A stretch of 45,195 bases of DNA from an uncultured Prevotellaceae bacterium (GCA_900318795.1 ONLU01000022.1:1-45195), one strand, 5' to 3'; numbered from the stretch's first letter, positions 6,641 through 16,452 are shown. Numbers and translations: made by a program. Notes: generated by a model not told the origin, from the letters alone.

Positions 6641-7865
6641 ATTGTTTAAGTCTGCGATATAGTGTACGGTCGCTGATGCCCAGTTCAAGGGCAGCTTTCT
6701 TGCGGTTGCCTCCATTGCGCTGGAGTGCTTTCTCGAGTGCCTGGCGGCTCCAGTCGTTGACGTTGAGGTTTTCAAGCTCAGGCGAAGGCTCGATGTATTC
6801 TTCAGCCTCGGCATCCTCGGTAAGAGGTGACAGCTGGGGGGTGATAGCCGGTAGGGTAGTCGGCAGCGGCGAAATGGCAGTTGACAACTGTTGTGAGGGT
6901 TGGGCTGCAATGCCTCCTTGTACGTCCTCAATCTGCTTTTTCAGGGTGCTCATCTCGCGTCGCATGTCGTTGACATTGGAGCGTAGTTCGAAAAGTATCT
7001 TGTATAGAATCTCGCGTTCGTTCTCGAATGTGTGGTCGCCGTTGGTGCGAATGGTGGCCAGCTGGGTGCTTTCCTGGTCTTGCGGAATGAAGCGTGCCAG
7101 CACGTCGGCAGTAATCTGTCGCTCAGGGCTGAGGATGCTGATCTGCTCGGTGATGTTCTTGAGCTGTCGCACGTTGCCTGGCCACTTGTAGCGCATGAGC
7201 AGTTGTTTGGCCTCGTCGGTGAGTACCACTTTGTCCATGCGGTATTTTTCTGCCATCTGCATGGCGAAGAGACGGAACAGCAGCACGATGTCCTCGCCGC
7301 GTTCGCGTAGGGGAGGCATCTGGATGGGAATGGAGTTCAGCCGATAGTAGAGGTCTTCGCGGAAGCGTCCCTCGCTGATGGCCTGTTGTATGTTGACATT
7401 GGTGGCAGCGACGATACGTACATCCGTCTTGCGTACCTCGGTGGCTCCTACGGGTATGTATTCTCCGGTCTCGAGTACGCGCAGCAGTCGGGCTTGTGTG
7501 GCCAGCGGCAGTTCGCCTACTTCGTCGAGGAACAGGGTTCCCTTGTTGGCAACGCCGAAGTAGCCGGGTGAGTCGTTGATGGCACCTGTGAAGGAGCCCT
7601 TAACGTGTCCGAAGAGTTCGGAGTCGATGGTTCCTTCAGGTATGGAGCCGCAGTTGATGGCGAAATACTTTTCGCGGCGGCGTGGAGAGTTGTCGTGAAT
7701 GACGCGTGGAATAATCTCCTTTCCAACACCGCTTTCGCCCACGATGAGTACAGACAAGTCGGTAGGCGCTACCTGCAAGGCAACGTCCAGCGCATGATTC
7801 AAAGCCTCGCAGTTGCCTACGATGCTGTATCGCTGCTTGATAGTCTGTAACTCTGAACTCTTCAT
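6624..7865 (-). CDS. Sigma-54 interaction domain transcriptional regulator (Fis-type HTH)
   Basis: This 413-residue protein lacks a receiver domain and starts almost directly with the AAA+ module. Walker A is GESGVGKE, the sigma-54 contact loop is GSFTGA (usual GAFTGA, so Ala to Ser), Walker B is GTLFLDEVGE, the arginine region is REDLYYRLN, and sensor II lies in WPGNVRQLKN. A variable, Gln/Ser/Pro-rich linker follows. The Fis-type helix-turn-helix closes the protein (RNGGNRKKAALELGISDRTL, then YRRLKQYG). It should activate RNA polymerase with sigma-54 at unknown promoters. Walker A has Glu after GK where Thr or Glu is usual. The gene leads an operon with lptE, the TPR gene and secG. Confidence 0.92.
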   Translation of the reverse strand: MKSSELQTIKQRYSIVGNCEALNHALDVALQVAPTDLSVLIVGESGVGKEIIPRVIHDNSPRRREKYFAINCGSIPEGTIDSELFGHVKGSFTGAINDSPGYFGVANKGTLFLDEVGELPLATQARLLRVLETGEYIPVGATEVRKTDVRIVAATNVNIQQAISEGRFREDLYYRLNSIPIQMPPLRERGEDIVLLFRLFAMQMAEKYRMDKVVLTDEAKQLLMRYKWPGNVRQLKNITEQISILSPERQITADVLARFIPQDQESTQLATIRTNGDHTFENEREILYKILFELRSNVNDMRREMSTLKKQIEDVQGGIAAQPSQQLSTAISPLPTTLPAITPQLSPLTEDAEAEEYIEPSPELENLNVNDWSRQALEKALQRNGGNRKKAALELGISDRTLYRRLKQYGLDK

Positions 7866-7885
7866 TTCTGCCGACTACACATTTG

Positions 7886-7905
7886 GGGCACAAAGGTACA
7901 AAGAA
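7886..7905 (-). promoter_or_regulatory. Promoter of the sigma-54/lptE/secG operon
   Basis: On the minus strand TACCTTTG lies about 25 bases upstream of the sigma-54 regulator start, matching the TAnnTTTG -7 box used across this window. Confidence 0.6.
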
Positions 7906-7937
7906 AATCTGACATTATGGCATACTTTGGCAGAAAT

Positions 7938-9056
7938 TTAACTTTCAGCCTCTGTTTTCCTGGTTGGCTTGAACACGGAGAAACGTGCCTTGTCACCGTC
8001 TTCGCGCTTCTCGTGGAAGAGCTTGGGCAGCGGATTTTCCAGTGGCTCGTCATAGTTCTGGCGGTTGCGGAATACGTCGATGGCGGTGTAGATGGCCTGA
8101 CGCATGGAGTTCTCGTCAGCCTTGCCTTGTCCGGCGATATCGAAGGCTGTCCCGTGATCGGGCGAAGTGCGAATGATGGGCAGTCCTGCAGTGTAGTTGA
8201 CGCCGTCGCCGATGGCAATGGTTTTGAAGGGAGCCAGTCCCTGGTCGTGATACATAGCCAACACGCCGTCGAAATGTATATAGGTAGCAGCGCCGAAGAA
8301 TCCGTCAGCAGGGTAGGGGCCGAAGGCCTGGATTCCATTGGCTGCCAGTTCGTCGATGGCGGGTTTGATGATGGTCTGCTCTTCGTCGCCCAGCACGCCT
8401 TCGTCGCCGGCATGAGGATTCAATGCGAGTACGGCGATGCGAGGATTTGAGACGCGGAAGTCGCGTTTCAGGCTCTGATGGAAGATGGTTGCTTTCTCGA
8501 TGATAGTCTCCTTAGTGATGGCCTGTGCCACGTTTTTAATAGGCAGGTGGGTGGTGACCAGCGCCACGCGCAGGTTCTCGTTCATGAGTATCATAAGCGC
8601 CTTTTTGCCTTCGCCTACGCTGGTCTCAATGTACTCGGTGTGTCCAGGGAACTTAAATCCAGGACTCTGTATGGTGGCCTTGTTGATAGGTGCTGTCACC
8701 AGTACGTCATAAAGTCCGCTGCGGAAGTCGGTCATAGCTCTGTCGAGTGCCATGAGGGCTGCCTGTCCAGCTTCCTGCGAGGGCTGTCCGAGTTCTACCT
8801 TCACCTCGTCGTCGAAACATGTCAGCAGGTTCAGTCGTCCGTCGCGTGCCTCCTCGGCAGAGTTGATGATGCTGAAGTTGGTCTCCAAGTCCAGCGCCTT
8901 GCGATGGTAGGCAGCTATCTTGGGCGAGCCGTAGACGATAGGGGTGCAGAGCTCGAACATGGCAGGGTCGGCAAAAGCCTTGAGTATGACTTCATAGCCT
9001 ACGCCATTGGTATCTCCTTGCGTGATAGCCACGCGTATTTTTCTTTCTTGTTCCAT
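7938..9056 (-). CDS. pdxA: 4-hydroxythreonine-4-phosphate dehydrogenase
   Basis: The 372-residue protein carries the PdxA signatures: GDTNGVGYEVILKAF at the start, APINKATI, FPGHTEYIE (metal-binding His), LALNPHAGDEG (second His) and MYHDQGLAPFKTIAI (third His). The end of the core reads RTSPDHGTAFDIAG. PdxA oxidises 4-phosphohydroxy-threonine in pyridoxal phosphate synthesis with NAD, using a divalent metal. The length is somewhat over the usual 330-350 residues because of a charged C-terminal tail. It follows rlmN at 38 bp on the same strand and may share its transcript. Confidence 0.95.
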   Translation of the reverse strand: MEQERKIRVAITQGDTNGVGYEVILKAFADPAMFELCTPIVYGSPKIAAYHRKALDLETNFSIINSAEEARDGRLNLLTCFDDEVKVELGQPSQEAGQAALMALDRAMTDFRSGLYDVLVTAPINKATIQSPGFKFPGHTEYIETSVGEGKKALMILMNENLRVALVTTHLPIKNVAQAITKETIIEKATIFHQSLKRDFRVSNPRIAVLALNPHAGDEGVLGDEEQTIIKPAIDELAANGIQAFGPYPADGFFGAATYIHFDGVLAMYHDQGLAPFKTIAIGDGVNYTAGLPIIRTSPDHGTAFDIAGQGKADENSMRQAIYTAIDVFRNRQNYDEPLENPLPKLFHEKREDGDKARFSVFKPTRKTEAES

Positions 9057-9094
9057 TGCTTTGTCTTTTGCGTTATTATGATAACGGTATGTCG

Positions 9095-10165
9095 TTATTG
9101 ATTCTGATTGTCGTTATTGTTTCTGGTTTTTGCTGTTGACAGCAGTCCACAGGCTGCAAAGATGTCTTGTCCGCGGCTGGCACGGATGGTGGTAAACACG
9201 CCGTGGGCCGTCAGATAGTCACGCAGCGACTCCATGCGTTTCTCGTCGGATGCCGGTAGGTCGACGCCAGGTATTTCGTGAAAACGAATGAGGTTGACGC
9301 GGCACTCCAAACCCTGTAGCAGACGGGCAATCTCGCGTCCGTAGGTTGGTGTATCGTTCAGTCCGCCAAAGCAGATGTACTCGAACGAGCATCTACGTTG
9401 GTGTGTGAAGTCGTATTGACGCAGCAGTTCGAGGGTTTCCTCCAGCGGCATGGCTTTCTCGGCTGGCATCAGTTTCAGTCGCTGCTCGTGCAGTGGCGAG
9501 TGCATGGAGATTGCTATATGACACTCGCTTTCGTCAAGGAACCGTTTCAGCTTACCCCTGACGCCTACGCTGCTGACGGTGATGCGCTTGGGGCTCCAGG
9601 CGAACCCCCAGTCGGCTGTCAGTATCTTGGTGGCTTGCAGTACTGCATCGAGGTTGTCCATCGGTTCTCCCTGGCCCATGAAGACGATGTTGGTCAGCCT
9701 GTCACGTTCAGGTAGTGCCAGTATCTGGTTCAGAATGTCGGCAGTAGTCAGATTGCCTTGCCATCCCTGCTTGCCCGTCTGGCAGAACAGACAGTTCATC
9801 TTGCATCCCACCTGGCACGATACGCATAGCGTGGCTCGGTCGTGGTCCGGTATGAATACCGTTTCGACGAAGCGCTCAGTTTCGTTTGCTGCTGTATTGC
9901 TGCAAGTTACAGGGAAGAGATACTTGATGGTACCGTCTTTGGAGCGCTGACAGTCGATGGGCGCCATCAGTCCCACCTCGTATTGTTCGTCTATCCGCTG
10001 GCGGTTCTGCTTCGAGATGTTGGTCATCTCGTCTACCGATGAAACCTGCTTCTCATAGAGCCACTGAGCCAGTTGCCTGGCAGTGAAAGCAGGCATACCT
10101 AAAGCTCCGACTACGCTTTTCAGTTCAGCCGGAGTCATTCCAATGAGTCGTTTTTTCGAATTCAC
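9095..10165 (-). CDS. rlmN: 23S rRNA (adenine-2503-C2) methyltransferase RlmN
   Basis: The radical-SAM motif CQVGCKMNCLFC (CxxxCxxxxCxxC spacing, cluster cysteines CxxxCxxC) and the C-terminal catalytic Cys in FAACGLLST identify RlmN/Cfr-type enzymes. It methylates A2503 of 23S rRNA and some tRNAs. Start choice: an open frame extends to a TTG at 10180, but those codons form the promoter box TACCTTTGCA, so they cannot be translated. GTG at 10165 keeps the conserved SKKRLIGM segment but would make the mRNA almost leaderless. ATG at 10138 is the alternative. The catalytic residues are all present. Confidence 0.93.
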   Translation of the reverse strand: MNSKKRLIGMTPAELKSVVGALGMPAFTARQLAQWLYEKQVSSVDEMTNISKQNRQRIDEQYEVGLMAPIDCQRSKDGTIKYLFPVTCSNTAANETERFVETVFIPDHDRATLCVSCQVGCKMNCLFCQTGKQGWQGNLTTADILNQILALPERDRLTNIVFMGQGEPMDNLDAVLQATKILTADWGFAWSPKRITVSSVGVRGKLKRFLDESECHIAISMHSPLHEQRLKLMPAEKAMPLEETLELLRQYDFTHQRRCSFEYICFGGLNDTPTYGREIARLLQGLECRVNLIRFHEIPGVDLPASDEKRMESLRDYLTAHGVFTTIRASRGQDIFAACGLLSTAKTRNNNDNQNQ

Positions 10166-10167
10166 GC

Positions 10168-10185
10168 TGCAAAGGTACAACTTTT
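10168..10185 (-). promoter_or_regulatory. Promoter of rlmN
   Basis: On the minus strand TACCTTTGCAGC overlaps the extended rlmN open frame and lies just before the GTG at 10165. It matches the -7 consensus perfectly and decides against the longer start. Confidence 0.6.
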
Positions 10186-10215
10186 AATTGTAAATTTACA
10201 AATGATAAATGATAA

Positions 10216-10250
10216 TTTTGGCAGATTCAATAAAAAGTATTACCTTTGTG
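10216..10250 (+). promoter_or_regulatory. Promoter of the SpoIID fusion gene
   Basis: TACCTTTG at 10241-10248, with a TTG about 20 bases upstream (TTTTGGCAG), precedes the ATG at 10278. It lies inside the longer open frame, showing that the upstream in-frame start at 10209 is not used. Confidence 0.6.
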
Positions 10251-10277
10251 CCACTTATACCTAATCATGATACAAAG

Positions 10278-13200
10278 ATGAAACAGAATATAGATTGCTT
10301 TCTGGCCTGTCATCAGGCTGGAGAGGTGTCACACACTGTCCGCCAGTTGGAAGGCAGCACAGCCGTGAGCCGTGTGATTTTGCTGGAAGGACAACCGCTT
10401 CAGAGTAGTGCCATGGTGATGTCAGTTGCTGAGAAAGCCTCTGCTCCCTATGTGCTGATAGTGATGAAACCCGTTCCCCTGACTATTGGCGAAGGAGCCT
10501 TGGAGCGTCTGCTGCTGGCAGCCAGCGATACTGGTGCAGCGATGGTCTATGCCGACCGCTATGCGATGGAGAACGGACAGCGCAAGGCGCACCCTGTGAT
10601 AGATTATCAGGAGGGTTCGTTGCGCGACGATTTCGATTTTGGATCGCTGTTGCTTATTCGTACCTCTCTGTTGCATAAATATGCCACCAGTGATCATGAG
10701 CACGACTACCAGTATGCCGGTTTCTACGACCTGCGCCTCTTCTTGAGCCGCGAAGGCAGTTTGTTCCACTTGAATGAGTATCTTTATACGGAAGAAGAGC
10801 TGGACCTGCGTGCCTCGGGCGAGAAGCAGTTTGACTATGTGAACCCAGCAAACAGAGCCGTCCAGATAGAGATGGAGCAGGCATGCACCCAACATCTTCG
10901 TGAAGTTGGGGCGTTGGTTGATACCACTCAGTATCAGAAGATAGACTTTCAGGAACAGGAATTTAAGTTTGAGGCCTCGGTGGTGATTCCGGTCTTCAAT
11001 CGAGTCAAGACCATCCGTGACGCTGTGGAGAGTGCACTGTCTCAGGAAACCTCCTTCCCCTATAACGTTATCGTGGTGGACAATCACTCTACGGACGGCA
11101 CCTCAGATATTTTGGAAGAACTGTCGTCGAAGCATGGCAACAAACTTCATGTCATAGTGCCCGATCGTCATGACTTGGGCATTGGTGGCTGTTGGAACGA
11201 GGCTGTTTACAGTACAGTATGTGGACGTTTTGCCGTTCAGTTGGATTCTGACGACCTTTATTCGTCGCCTCAGACGCTGCAGACTGTTGTCGATGCTTTC
11301 TACCAGCAGCAGGCCGCAATGGTGATAGGTTCCTATCGCATGTGCGACTTCGATTTGAATACCCTGCCTCCCGGGCTCATTGCCCATCAAGAGTGGACGG
11401 ACGAGAACGGTCCCAACAATGCTCTGCGCATCAACGGTCTGGGAGCGCCCCGAGCATTCTTCACCCCCGTACTGCGCAGCATTGGTTTCCCCAATACTTC
11501 CTATGGCGAGGACTATGCCTTGGGGCTGATGTTCTCGCGCCGATTCCGCATTGGACGCATCTTCACAGAGCTCTATCTGTGCCGTCGTTGGGGAGGCAAT
11601 TCAGACGCAGCCCTCTCAGTAGAGAAGATTAATGCCAACAACCTATATAAAGACCGTCTGCGAACGATGGAGCTGAAAGCCCGCCAGCGGATGGCCCAGG
11701 GTGGGGAAGACGCGCTGAGCCTGTCGCCCCTGATGCGTTTCTTCCTGCGCCAATTGCAGACGTGGGACGACGTACGCCAGCGCTATCGTGACCTGAGGCA
11801 GGTAGAAACCCGCGAATTGGTAGCAGAGGGTTTCACACTGAACGTTCAGTGGAATCCGGCTCGTATCCGCTCCACAGGTGCCAAAATCGACGCCCGCTCC
11901 ATTGCCGAGCGCCCCTGTTTCTTGTGCCATCAGAATCGTCCTCAGGAGCAGATGCGCCGCGTCATAGACAAAGACTATGAGCTGTTGGTCAATCCGTACC
12001 CCATACTGCCCGTTCATCTGACGCTGCCTACGCTGAAACATCAGCGTCAGAGCATTCTGCCCATGTATGGCGAACTGCTTCGTTTGGCTAAGCGCAACAG
12101 CGACCTTACCTTATTATATAATGGTCCGCATTGTGGAGCTTCTGCACCGGACCATGCTCATCTGCAGGCCGTCAGCAGTGGCATTCTGCCCTTGCAGACT
12201 TCCTGGCAGCGCTTGAGCCGCAATCTGGTGGAGATTGTCAAGAACGATGACGATGAGGGCATTTGGCACGTTGTAGACTATCCTGCAGCGGCCTTATTGG
12301 TGAAGAGCCACACGGTGGCGGAAGGTGAGCGCCTGTTCCGTCGTCTCTATGCCTGCCTGCCAGCCTCCGTCCATGCTGACGAGGAACCCATGATGAATAT
12401 CATAGCCTGGCATCAGGGCGGGGACTTGCTGAGTGTGGTGCTGCCACGCAGGAAGCATCGCCCCGATTGCTACGAGCAGTGCATGATCAGTCCGGGTGCC
12501 GTCGATATGGGTGGACTCTTGATAACCCCGCGCGAGGAAGATTTCCGCAGGCTTACTCCAGAACAAGCACTGGGTATTCTCCATGAGGTGTCACTGACTG
12601 CTGAACAGGTGGCACAGGTTGCTGAAGAGTTGAAGCAGCGCCAAAACAAAGAACGTGGTCCCAAGAGTCAGGAGCAGCCAACGGTCAAGGTGGGTATTGT
12701 CAGTGGTCAGGAGATACACTTCGCCCTCAATGGTCCTTACATGGCCAAAGGCGAGAGCATACAGGGGCAGCAGACGGTGGCCTTCTCGGAAGGCGGCATC
12801 CTGTGGAATGGCAACCAGTATCGTGAGCTGACGTTTACCCCCCAGCGTGCCGATGCCTCGTTCTCGCTGTCTGACGTTACCATCGGCGTCAATTTCCATT
12901 GGGAGCGCAAGGAGACTCAGACCTTCCTGGGTACGTTGCGTCTGGTGGTGGAGGCCGACAAGATTACCGCCATCAACGAACTGCCCGTCGAACAGTATCT
13001 GGCTTCCGTTATCTCCAGCGAGATGAAGGCCACGGCAGGGCTCGAACTGCTGAAGGCTCATGCCGTCATAAGCCGTTCGTGGCTGTTGGCACAGATGAAG
13101 CGCAGGGAGGACAGTCAGGAGCAGAAGAACGGATTCTTCTCATTCCAGAAGAAAGATGACGAGATGATACGCTGGTACGACCGCGAGGACCATACCATCT

Positions 13201-13886
13201 TCGATGTCTGCGCCGATGACCACTGTCAGCGCTATCAGGGCATTACCAAGCAGACCAGCCACAATGTGGAACAGGCCCTGAGGGCTACCCGCGGCCAGAT
13301 ACTCTGCTATGGCGACGACATCTGCGATGCCCGTTTCTCCAAATGTTGTGGAGGCCGCACCGAGGAGTTCCAGTACTGCTGGGAAGACACCCCGAAGCCT
13401 TATCTGGTCAGCGTCGAGGACCCCTTCTGCAACACGAATGACAAAACCGTGCTCTCACAAGTGCTCAACGACTATGACCTGGAGACCAACGATTTCTACC
13501 GCTGGACCGTGGAGTACACTACGGAGGAGATTTCCAACCTCATCAATACCAAGTTGAAGGACGACTTCGGCGTCGTCACCGACCTCATTCCCTTGGAGCG
13601 AGGCAAGAGCGGGCGCATCTGGAAGCTGAAGATTGTGGGTACGAAGAAGACCTTCACCATCGGCAAGGAGCTGGAGATTCGCCGTGCGCTCAGCGAGAGC
13701 CATCTCTACAGTTCTGCTTTCGACGTGGAAAAGACGCCAGAGGGTTTCCGCCTCCACGGCAAGGGCTGGGGCCACGGGGTAGGCTTGTGTCAGATTGGTG
13801 CAGCGGTGATGGGTCAGCAGGGATACGGCTACGAACAGATACTGCTGCACTATTACCGTGGTGCCGAGATCAAGAAAATATATTAA
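10278..13886 (+). CDS. Glycosyltransferase - HIT-like (DUF4922) - SpoIID fusion protein
   Basis: This 1202-residue protein has no obvious signal peptide. Residues 1-225 look like a degenerate GT-A fold. Residues 230-500 are a GT2 glycosyltransferase ([32 protein letters not shown], then QLDSDD with the metal-binding DxD). Residues 545-640 resemble the HIT-like DUF4922/phosphorylase fold ([26 protein letters not shown]). Residues 830-1202 are a SpoIID/LytB domain ([15 protein letters not shown], then [15 protein letters not shown]). SpoIID proteins cleave or assist cleavage of peptidoglycan glycan strands. The start at 10278 is chosen because the longer frame contains the promoter. An AmpG-like permease follows 24 bases later, supporting a role in wall metabolism. 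How a cytosolic GT and a wall enzyme share one chain is unclear. Confidence 0.85.
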   Translation: MKQNIDCFLACHQAGEVSHTVRQLEGSTAVSRVILLEGQPLQSSAMVMSVAEKASAPYVLIVMKPVPLTIGEGALERLLLAASDTGAAMVYADRYAMENGQRKAHPVIDYQEGSLRDDFDFGSLLLIRTSLLHKYATSDHEHDYQYAGFYDLRLFLSREGSLFHLNEYLYTEEELDLRASGEKQFDYVNPANRAVQIEMEQACTQHLREVGALVDTTQYQKIDFQEQEFKFEASVVIPVFNRVKTIRDAVESALSQETSFPYNVIVVDNHSTDGTSDILEELSSKHGNKLHVIVPDRHDLGIGGCWNEAVYSTVCGRFAVQLDSDDLYSSPQTLQTVVDAFYQQQAAMVIGSYRMCDFDLNTLPPGLIAHQEWTDENGPNNALRINGLGAPRAFFTPVLRSIGFPNTSYGEDYALGLMFSRRFRIGRIFTELYLCRRWGGNSDAALSVEKINANNLYKDRLRTMELKARQRMAQGGEDALSLSPLMRFFLRQLQTWDDVRQRYRDLRQVETRELVAEGFTLNVQWNPARIRSTGAKIDARSIAERPCFLCHQNRPQEQMRRVIDKDYELLVNPYPILPVHLTLPTLKHQRQSILPMYGELLRLAKRNSDLTLLYNGPHCGASAPDHAHLQAVSSGILPLQTSWQRLSRNLVEIVKNDDDEGIWHVVDYPAAALLVKSHTVAEGERLFRRLYACLPASVHADEEPMMNIIAWHQGGDLLSVVLPRRKHRPDCYEQCMISPGAVDMGGLLITPREEDFRRLTPEQALGILHEVSLTAEQVAQVAEELKQRQNKERGPKSQEQPTVKVGIVSGQEIHFALNGPYMAKGESIQGQQTVAFSEGGILWNGNQYRELTFTPQRADASFSLSDVTIGVNFHWERKETQTFLGTLRLVVEADKITAINELPVEQYLASVISSEMKATAGLELLKAHAVISRSWLLAQMKRREDSQEQKNGFFSFQKKDDEMIRWYDREDHTIFDVCADDHCQRYQGITKQTSHNVEQALRATRGQILCYGDDICDARFSKCCGGRTEEFQYCWEDTPKPYLVSVEDPFCNTNDKTVLSQVLNDYDLETNDFYRWTVEYTTEEISNLINTKLKDDFGVVTDLIPLERGKSGRIWKLKIVGTKKTFTIGKELEIRRALSESHLYSSAFDVEKTPEGFRLHGKGWGHGVGLCQIGAAVMGQQGYGYEQILLHYYRGAEIKKIY

Positions 13887-13910
13887 TTTTATCGCAACAA
13901 ATATCACTTT

Positions 13911-15209
13911 ATGAAACACAGAAATCCGTGGTCGTGGATACCGACCCTTTATATCGCCGAAGGACTGCCCAACGTGGTGGTGATGACGGTGGCCGTAGTC
14001 ATGTATATGCAGTTGGGGCTGACAGACACAGACATTGCCCTCTATACCGGCTGGCTGGGACTGCCGTGGGTCATCAAGCCGCTGTGGAGTCCCTTTGTCG
14101 ACCTCTATCGCACCAAGCGCTGGTGGGTGCTGGCCATGCAGCTGCTGCTGGGCTCGTCGCTGGCGGGTGTGGCTTTTACGTTGAACACTCCCTTCTGGTT
14201 TCAGGGCACTATGGCCTTCTTTTTCCTGATGGCTTTCTCCAGTGCCACCCACGACATTGCCGCCGACGGCTACTACATGCTTGAGCTGGACGACCATCAG
14301 CAGGTGTGGTTTGTGGGCATCCGTAACACGTTCTATCGCCTGGCTGTCATTTTCGGCAACGGCGTGCTGATTCCCGTGGCAGGTGTGCTGCAGGTGATGT
14401 TCCGTTATCAGATGGCTTACACCTGGTGTCTGGTATTCTACGGACTGGCGGCCCTCTTCATTGCCATCTGGCTCTACCACAGCTACATCATGCCGCGTGC
14501 CGCGAAGGATGTCCCTCACGACACCAATGCCCGCGAGGTGATGAACGGTGTGGTGAGCGCTTTCAAGACGTTCTTCCAGAAGCTGCCGCCGCGCGAGATG
14601 ATGTATGCCATGCTCTTCCTTCTGTTCTATCGTTTCCCCGAGGCGCTGCTCACCAAGATGAGCGTTACCTTCCTCATGCGCCCTCATTCTGCAGGCGGTC
14701 TGGGGCTGTCGCCTCAGGAGTTCGGACTGGCCAGCGGCACGGTGGGCGTCATCGGACTTACGCTGGGCGGCATCCTGGGTGGCATGCTCGCAGGCCGCGA
14801 CGGCTTCAAGCGTTGGCTGTGGCCCATGGTGTGTGCCATCACGCTGCCCGACATTGTATATGTGTATATGAGCTATGCGCTGCCTGACAATTTGTTTGTC
14901 ATCAGCAGCTGCCTGTTCGTTGAGCAGCTGGGCTACGGCATCGGCTTCACTGCGCTGACGCTTTACATGCTCTACTTCAGCAAGGGCAACTACCAGACCT
15001 CTCACTATGCCTTCTGTACCGCCATCTCCTATCTGGGACTCATGCTGCCTGGTATGGTGTCTGGCTGGATGAAGGATGCGCTGGGCTATCGTTCGTTCTT
15101 CATCATCGTCATGGCGCTGTGTGTCATTACCTTTGCCGTGACCGCCTTTATCAAGGTCGACCCGGATTTTGGCAAGAAGACTGAGGCAAGTGCCGCAAGC
15201 GAGGAGTAA
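13911..15209 (+). CDS. AmpG-like major facilitator permease
   Basis: The 432-residue protein has about 12 membrane segments and starts with RNPWSWIPTLYIAEGLP and YTGWLGLPWVIKPLWSPFVD, features shared with AmpG muropeptide permeases and related MFS carriers of Bacteroidota. Family members move anhydro-muropeptides from periplasm to cytosol for recycling. It follows the SpoIID fusion gene by 24 bases and ends before a strong terminator, so the two form a unit. The substrate is inferred from family and neighbour, not seen. A C-terminal charged tail (DPDFGKKTEASAASEE) is cytoplasmic. Confidence 0.85.
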   Translation: MKHRNPWSWIPTLYIAEGLPNVVVMTVAVVMYMQLGLTDTDIALYTGWLGLPWVIKPLWSPFVDLYRTKRWWVLAMQLLLGSSLAGVAFTLNTPFWFQGTMAFFFLMAFSSATHDIAADGYYMLELDDHQQVWFVGIRNTFYRLAVIFGNGVLIPVAGVLQVMFRYQMAYTWCLVFYGLAALFIAIWLYHSYIMPRAAKDVPHDTNAREVMNGVVSAFKTFFQKLPPREMMYAMLFLLFYRFPEALLTKMSVTFLMRPHSAGGLGLSPQEFGLASGTVGVIGLTLGGILGGMLAGRDGFKRWLWPMVCAITLPDIVYVYMSYALPDNLFVISSCLFVEQLGYGIGFTALTLYMLYFSKGNYQTSHYAFCTAISYLGLMLPGMVSGWMKDALGYRSFFIIVMALCVITFAVTAFIKVDPDFGKKTEASAASEE

Positions 15210-15240
15210 ACTCGCACGGGAATATCAGACATCAGAGATT

Positions 15241-15278
15241 AGAGCGGCGGGGTTTCACAACCGCGCCGCTCTTTTTTT
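15241..15278 (+). terminator. Terminator of the SpoIID-permease unit
   Basis: AGAGCGGCG pairs with CGCCGCTCT and is followed by TTTTTTT. It is one of the strongest terminators in the window and lies 32 bases after the permease stop. Confidence 0.9.
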
Positions 15279-15524
15279 CTAATGATAGTATTAATAATGG
15301 AAAAGAAATCTTTCTTTTGGTGTGTTAGTTAGTTTCGCGTTGTAAAGTTATGCATTATTTTCGGATTGACAATGTTTTTCTTCGGAAATCTTTACTTTTT
15401 TGAAACTTATTCAACATAAATAGGAAATTCCCTATTGCTAAATAGGAATTTTCACTTGCTCATTGGGAAAACATTCCTTACCTTTGCACCATCAAAAGTT
15501 AAATCAAATAAAATCCATACAGCT
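15279..15524 (+). promoter_or_regulatory. AT-rich upstream region and promoter of the Tyr-rich lipoprotein
   Basis: No gene is seen. TACCTTTGCACC near 15480 with TTG about 20 bases before gives a standard promoter, leaving a leader of about 35 bases to the ATG at 15525. The short run CCTATTGCTAAATAGG just upstream is a loose inverted repeat that could be an operator. Confidence 0.55.
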
Positions 15525-16106
15525 ATGAAGAAGATCTTTACACTTATCACGATGGCCGTCCTGGCTCTCACGTTTGCAGCTTGTGACAACCGGTATTATG
15601 ACGATTATTACCGCGGCAGCGACTATTACGACTCCGAGGATGCCTTTGTGCTGGAAGGCACGTGGACGGGCTATATCGAGACTTACCTTTACGACCGTTT
15701 TGGCATGACGGGCAACGACTATCGCACTACCATGTACTTCGAGCGCGAGAATGCCTATGGTGGCTGGGGCTACGAGGTTGACTACAATCTGCGCAGCCGT
15801 TACAAGGACTACTACTATTGCGAGTTCCGCTGGGAAGTGGTCGGTGGCGACATCTGCGTCCGCTATGCTGACAGTTGGAACGACGTCTGGATTTATCCCC
15901 GTCAGCTGACCACCACTCGCTTCACGGGTACCATGTTCGACGGAACTTCACGCGACATCTATTTCGACATGGTCTACGACGGCAGCTTTGACTGGTCGTA
16001 CTACCGCGGCTACTACTACGCTCCCACGCGTGGGGTGGGCGAGAGTCCTCGCTACCACGCCAGCGGCGAGTTTGCCAAGAAAGCAGATGAGGGCACTTCA
16101 AAATAG
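15525..16106 (+). CDS. Tyr/Asp-rich lipoprotein of unknown function
   Basis: The start is ATG at 15525, after the promoter; the open frame further upstream is leader. The 193-residue protein begins with a lipoprotein signal peptide (MKKIFTLITMAVLALTFAAC, lipobox FAAC). The mature part opens with a run of Tyr and Asp (DNRYYDDYYRGSDYYDSED) and continues with beta-strand-like segments (EGTWTGYIETYLYD, TTMYFERENAYG, GDICVRYADSW) that suggest a small lipocalin-like barrel. The tail again holds Tyr clusters (YYRGYYYAP). No named family is recognised. It is probably anchored in the outer membrane or periplasm. Confidence 0.85.
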   Translation: MKKIFTLITMAVLALTFAACDNRYYDDYYRGSDYYDSEDAFVLEGTWTGYIETYLYDRFGMTGNDYRTTMYFERENAYGGWGYEVDYNLRSRYKDYYYCEFRWEVVGGDICVRYADSWNDVWIYPRQLTTTRFTGTMFDGTSRDIYFDMVYDGSFDWSYYRGYYYAPTRGVGESPRYHASGEFAKKADEGTSK

Positions 16107-16194
16107 GCACATTCTCTTTTTGATTTCTATTTTCAGCAAAGAGCCATGTATAAGGCTTGACTGCAGAGAATTCTTTTACCACGATTATTACCTC

Positions 16195-16230
16195 TTAACC
16201 CGCATTGGCAGTCCCTGCAATGCGGGTTAA
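16195..16230 (+). repeat. Perfect 13-bp hairpin after the lipoprotein gene
   Basis: TTAACCCGCATTG and CAATGCGGGTTAA form a perfect 13-bp stem with a 10-base loop about 90 bases after the lipoprotein stop. It has no T run, so it is not a classical terminator. It could stabilise the 3' end of the message. Confidence 0.6.
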
Positions 16231-16290
16231 GTGGTATTTCCCCCTAAATACTGCCGATGGTGATGGCTTGTGGAAATGTCCATGTACCGA

Positions 16291-16452
16291 GGGAGTACCC
16301 TAGGATTATGTTCAGTGATAGTCCAGCATTTGTCCAGTACTTGTCCAGTTATTTACTGGACAAGTACTGGACAAGTAATGAGCACATAATGGACAAAAAC
16401 CTAACCTACACCAAGGTTACTCCCAAGTGAGAGCATGGGATGGTGTAGGTTA
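16291..16452. repeat. Large nested palindrome (TTGTCCAGT core)
   Basis: The core is a perfect 20-bp inverted repeat, TTGTCCAGTACTTGTCCAGT (16330-16349) and its complement (16355-16374), around TATTT. Each arm is itself a tandem of TTGTCCAGT. An outer pair, GGGAGTACCCTAGG (16291-16304) and CCAAGGTTACTCCC (16411-16424), matches at 12 of 14 bases around nearly the same centre. A third, perfect pair, TAACCTACACCA (16403-16414) and TGGTGTAGGTTA (16441-16452), overlaps the right part. No gene is seen between 16107 and 16733. Confidence 0.7.

Noticed and set aside
6122-6931. 269-residue version of the LptE gene
   Set aside because: The extra N-terminus is a shadow of the sigma-54 gene; the lipoprotein signal starts only at the ATG 6640 version.
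13455-15005. 516-residue minus-strand frame
   Set aside because: It is antisense to the SpoIID fusion and permease genes and reads as a His/Gln/Val-rich shadow of GC-rich codons.
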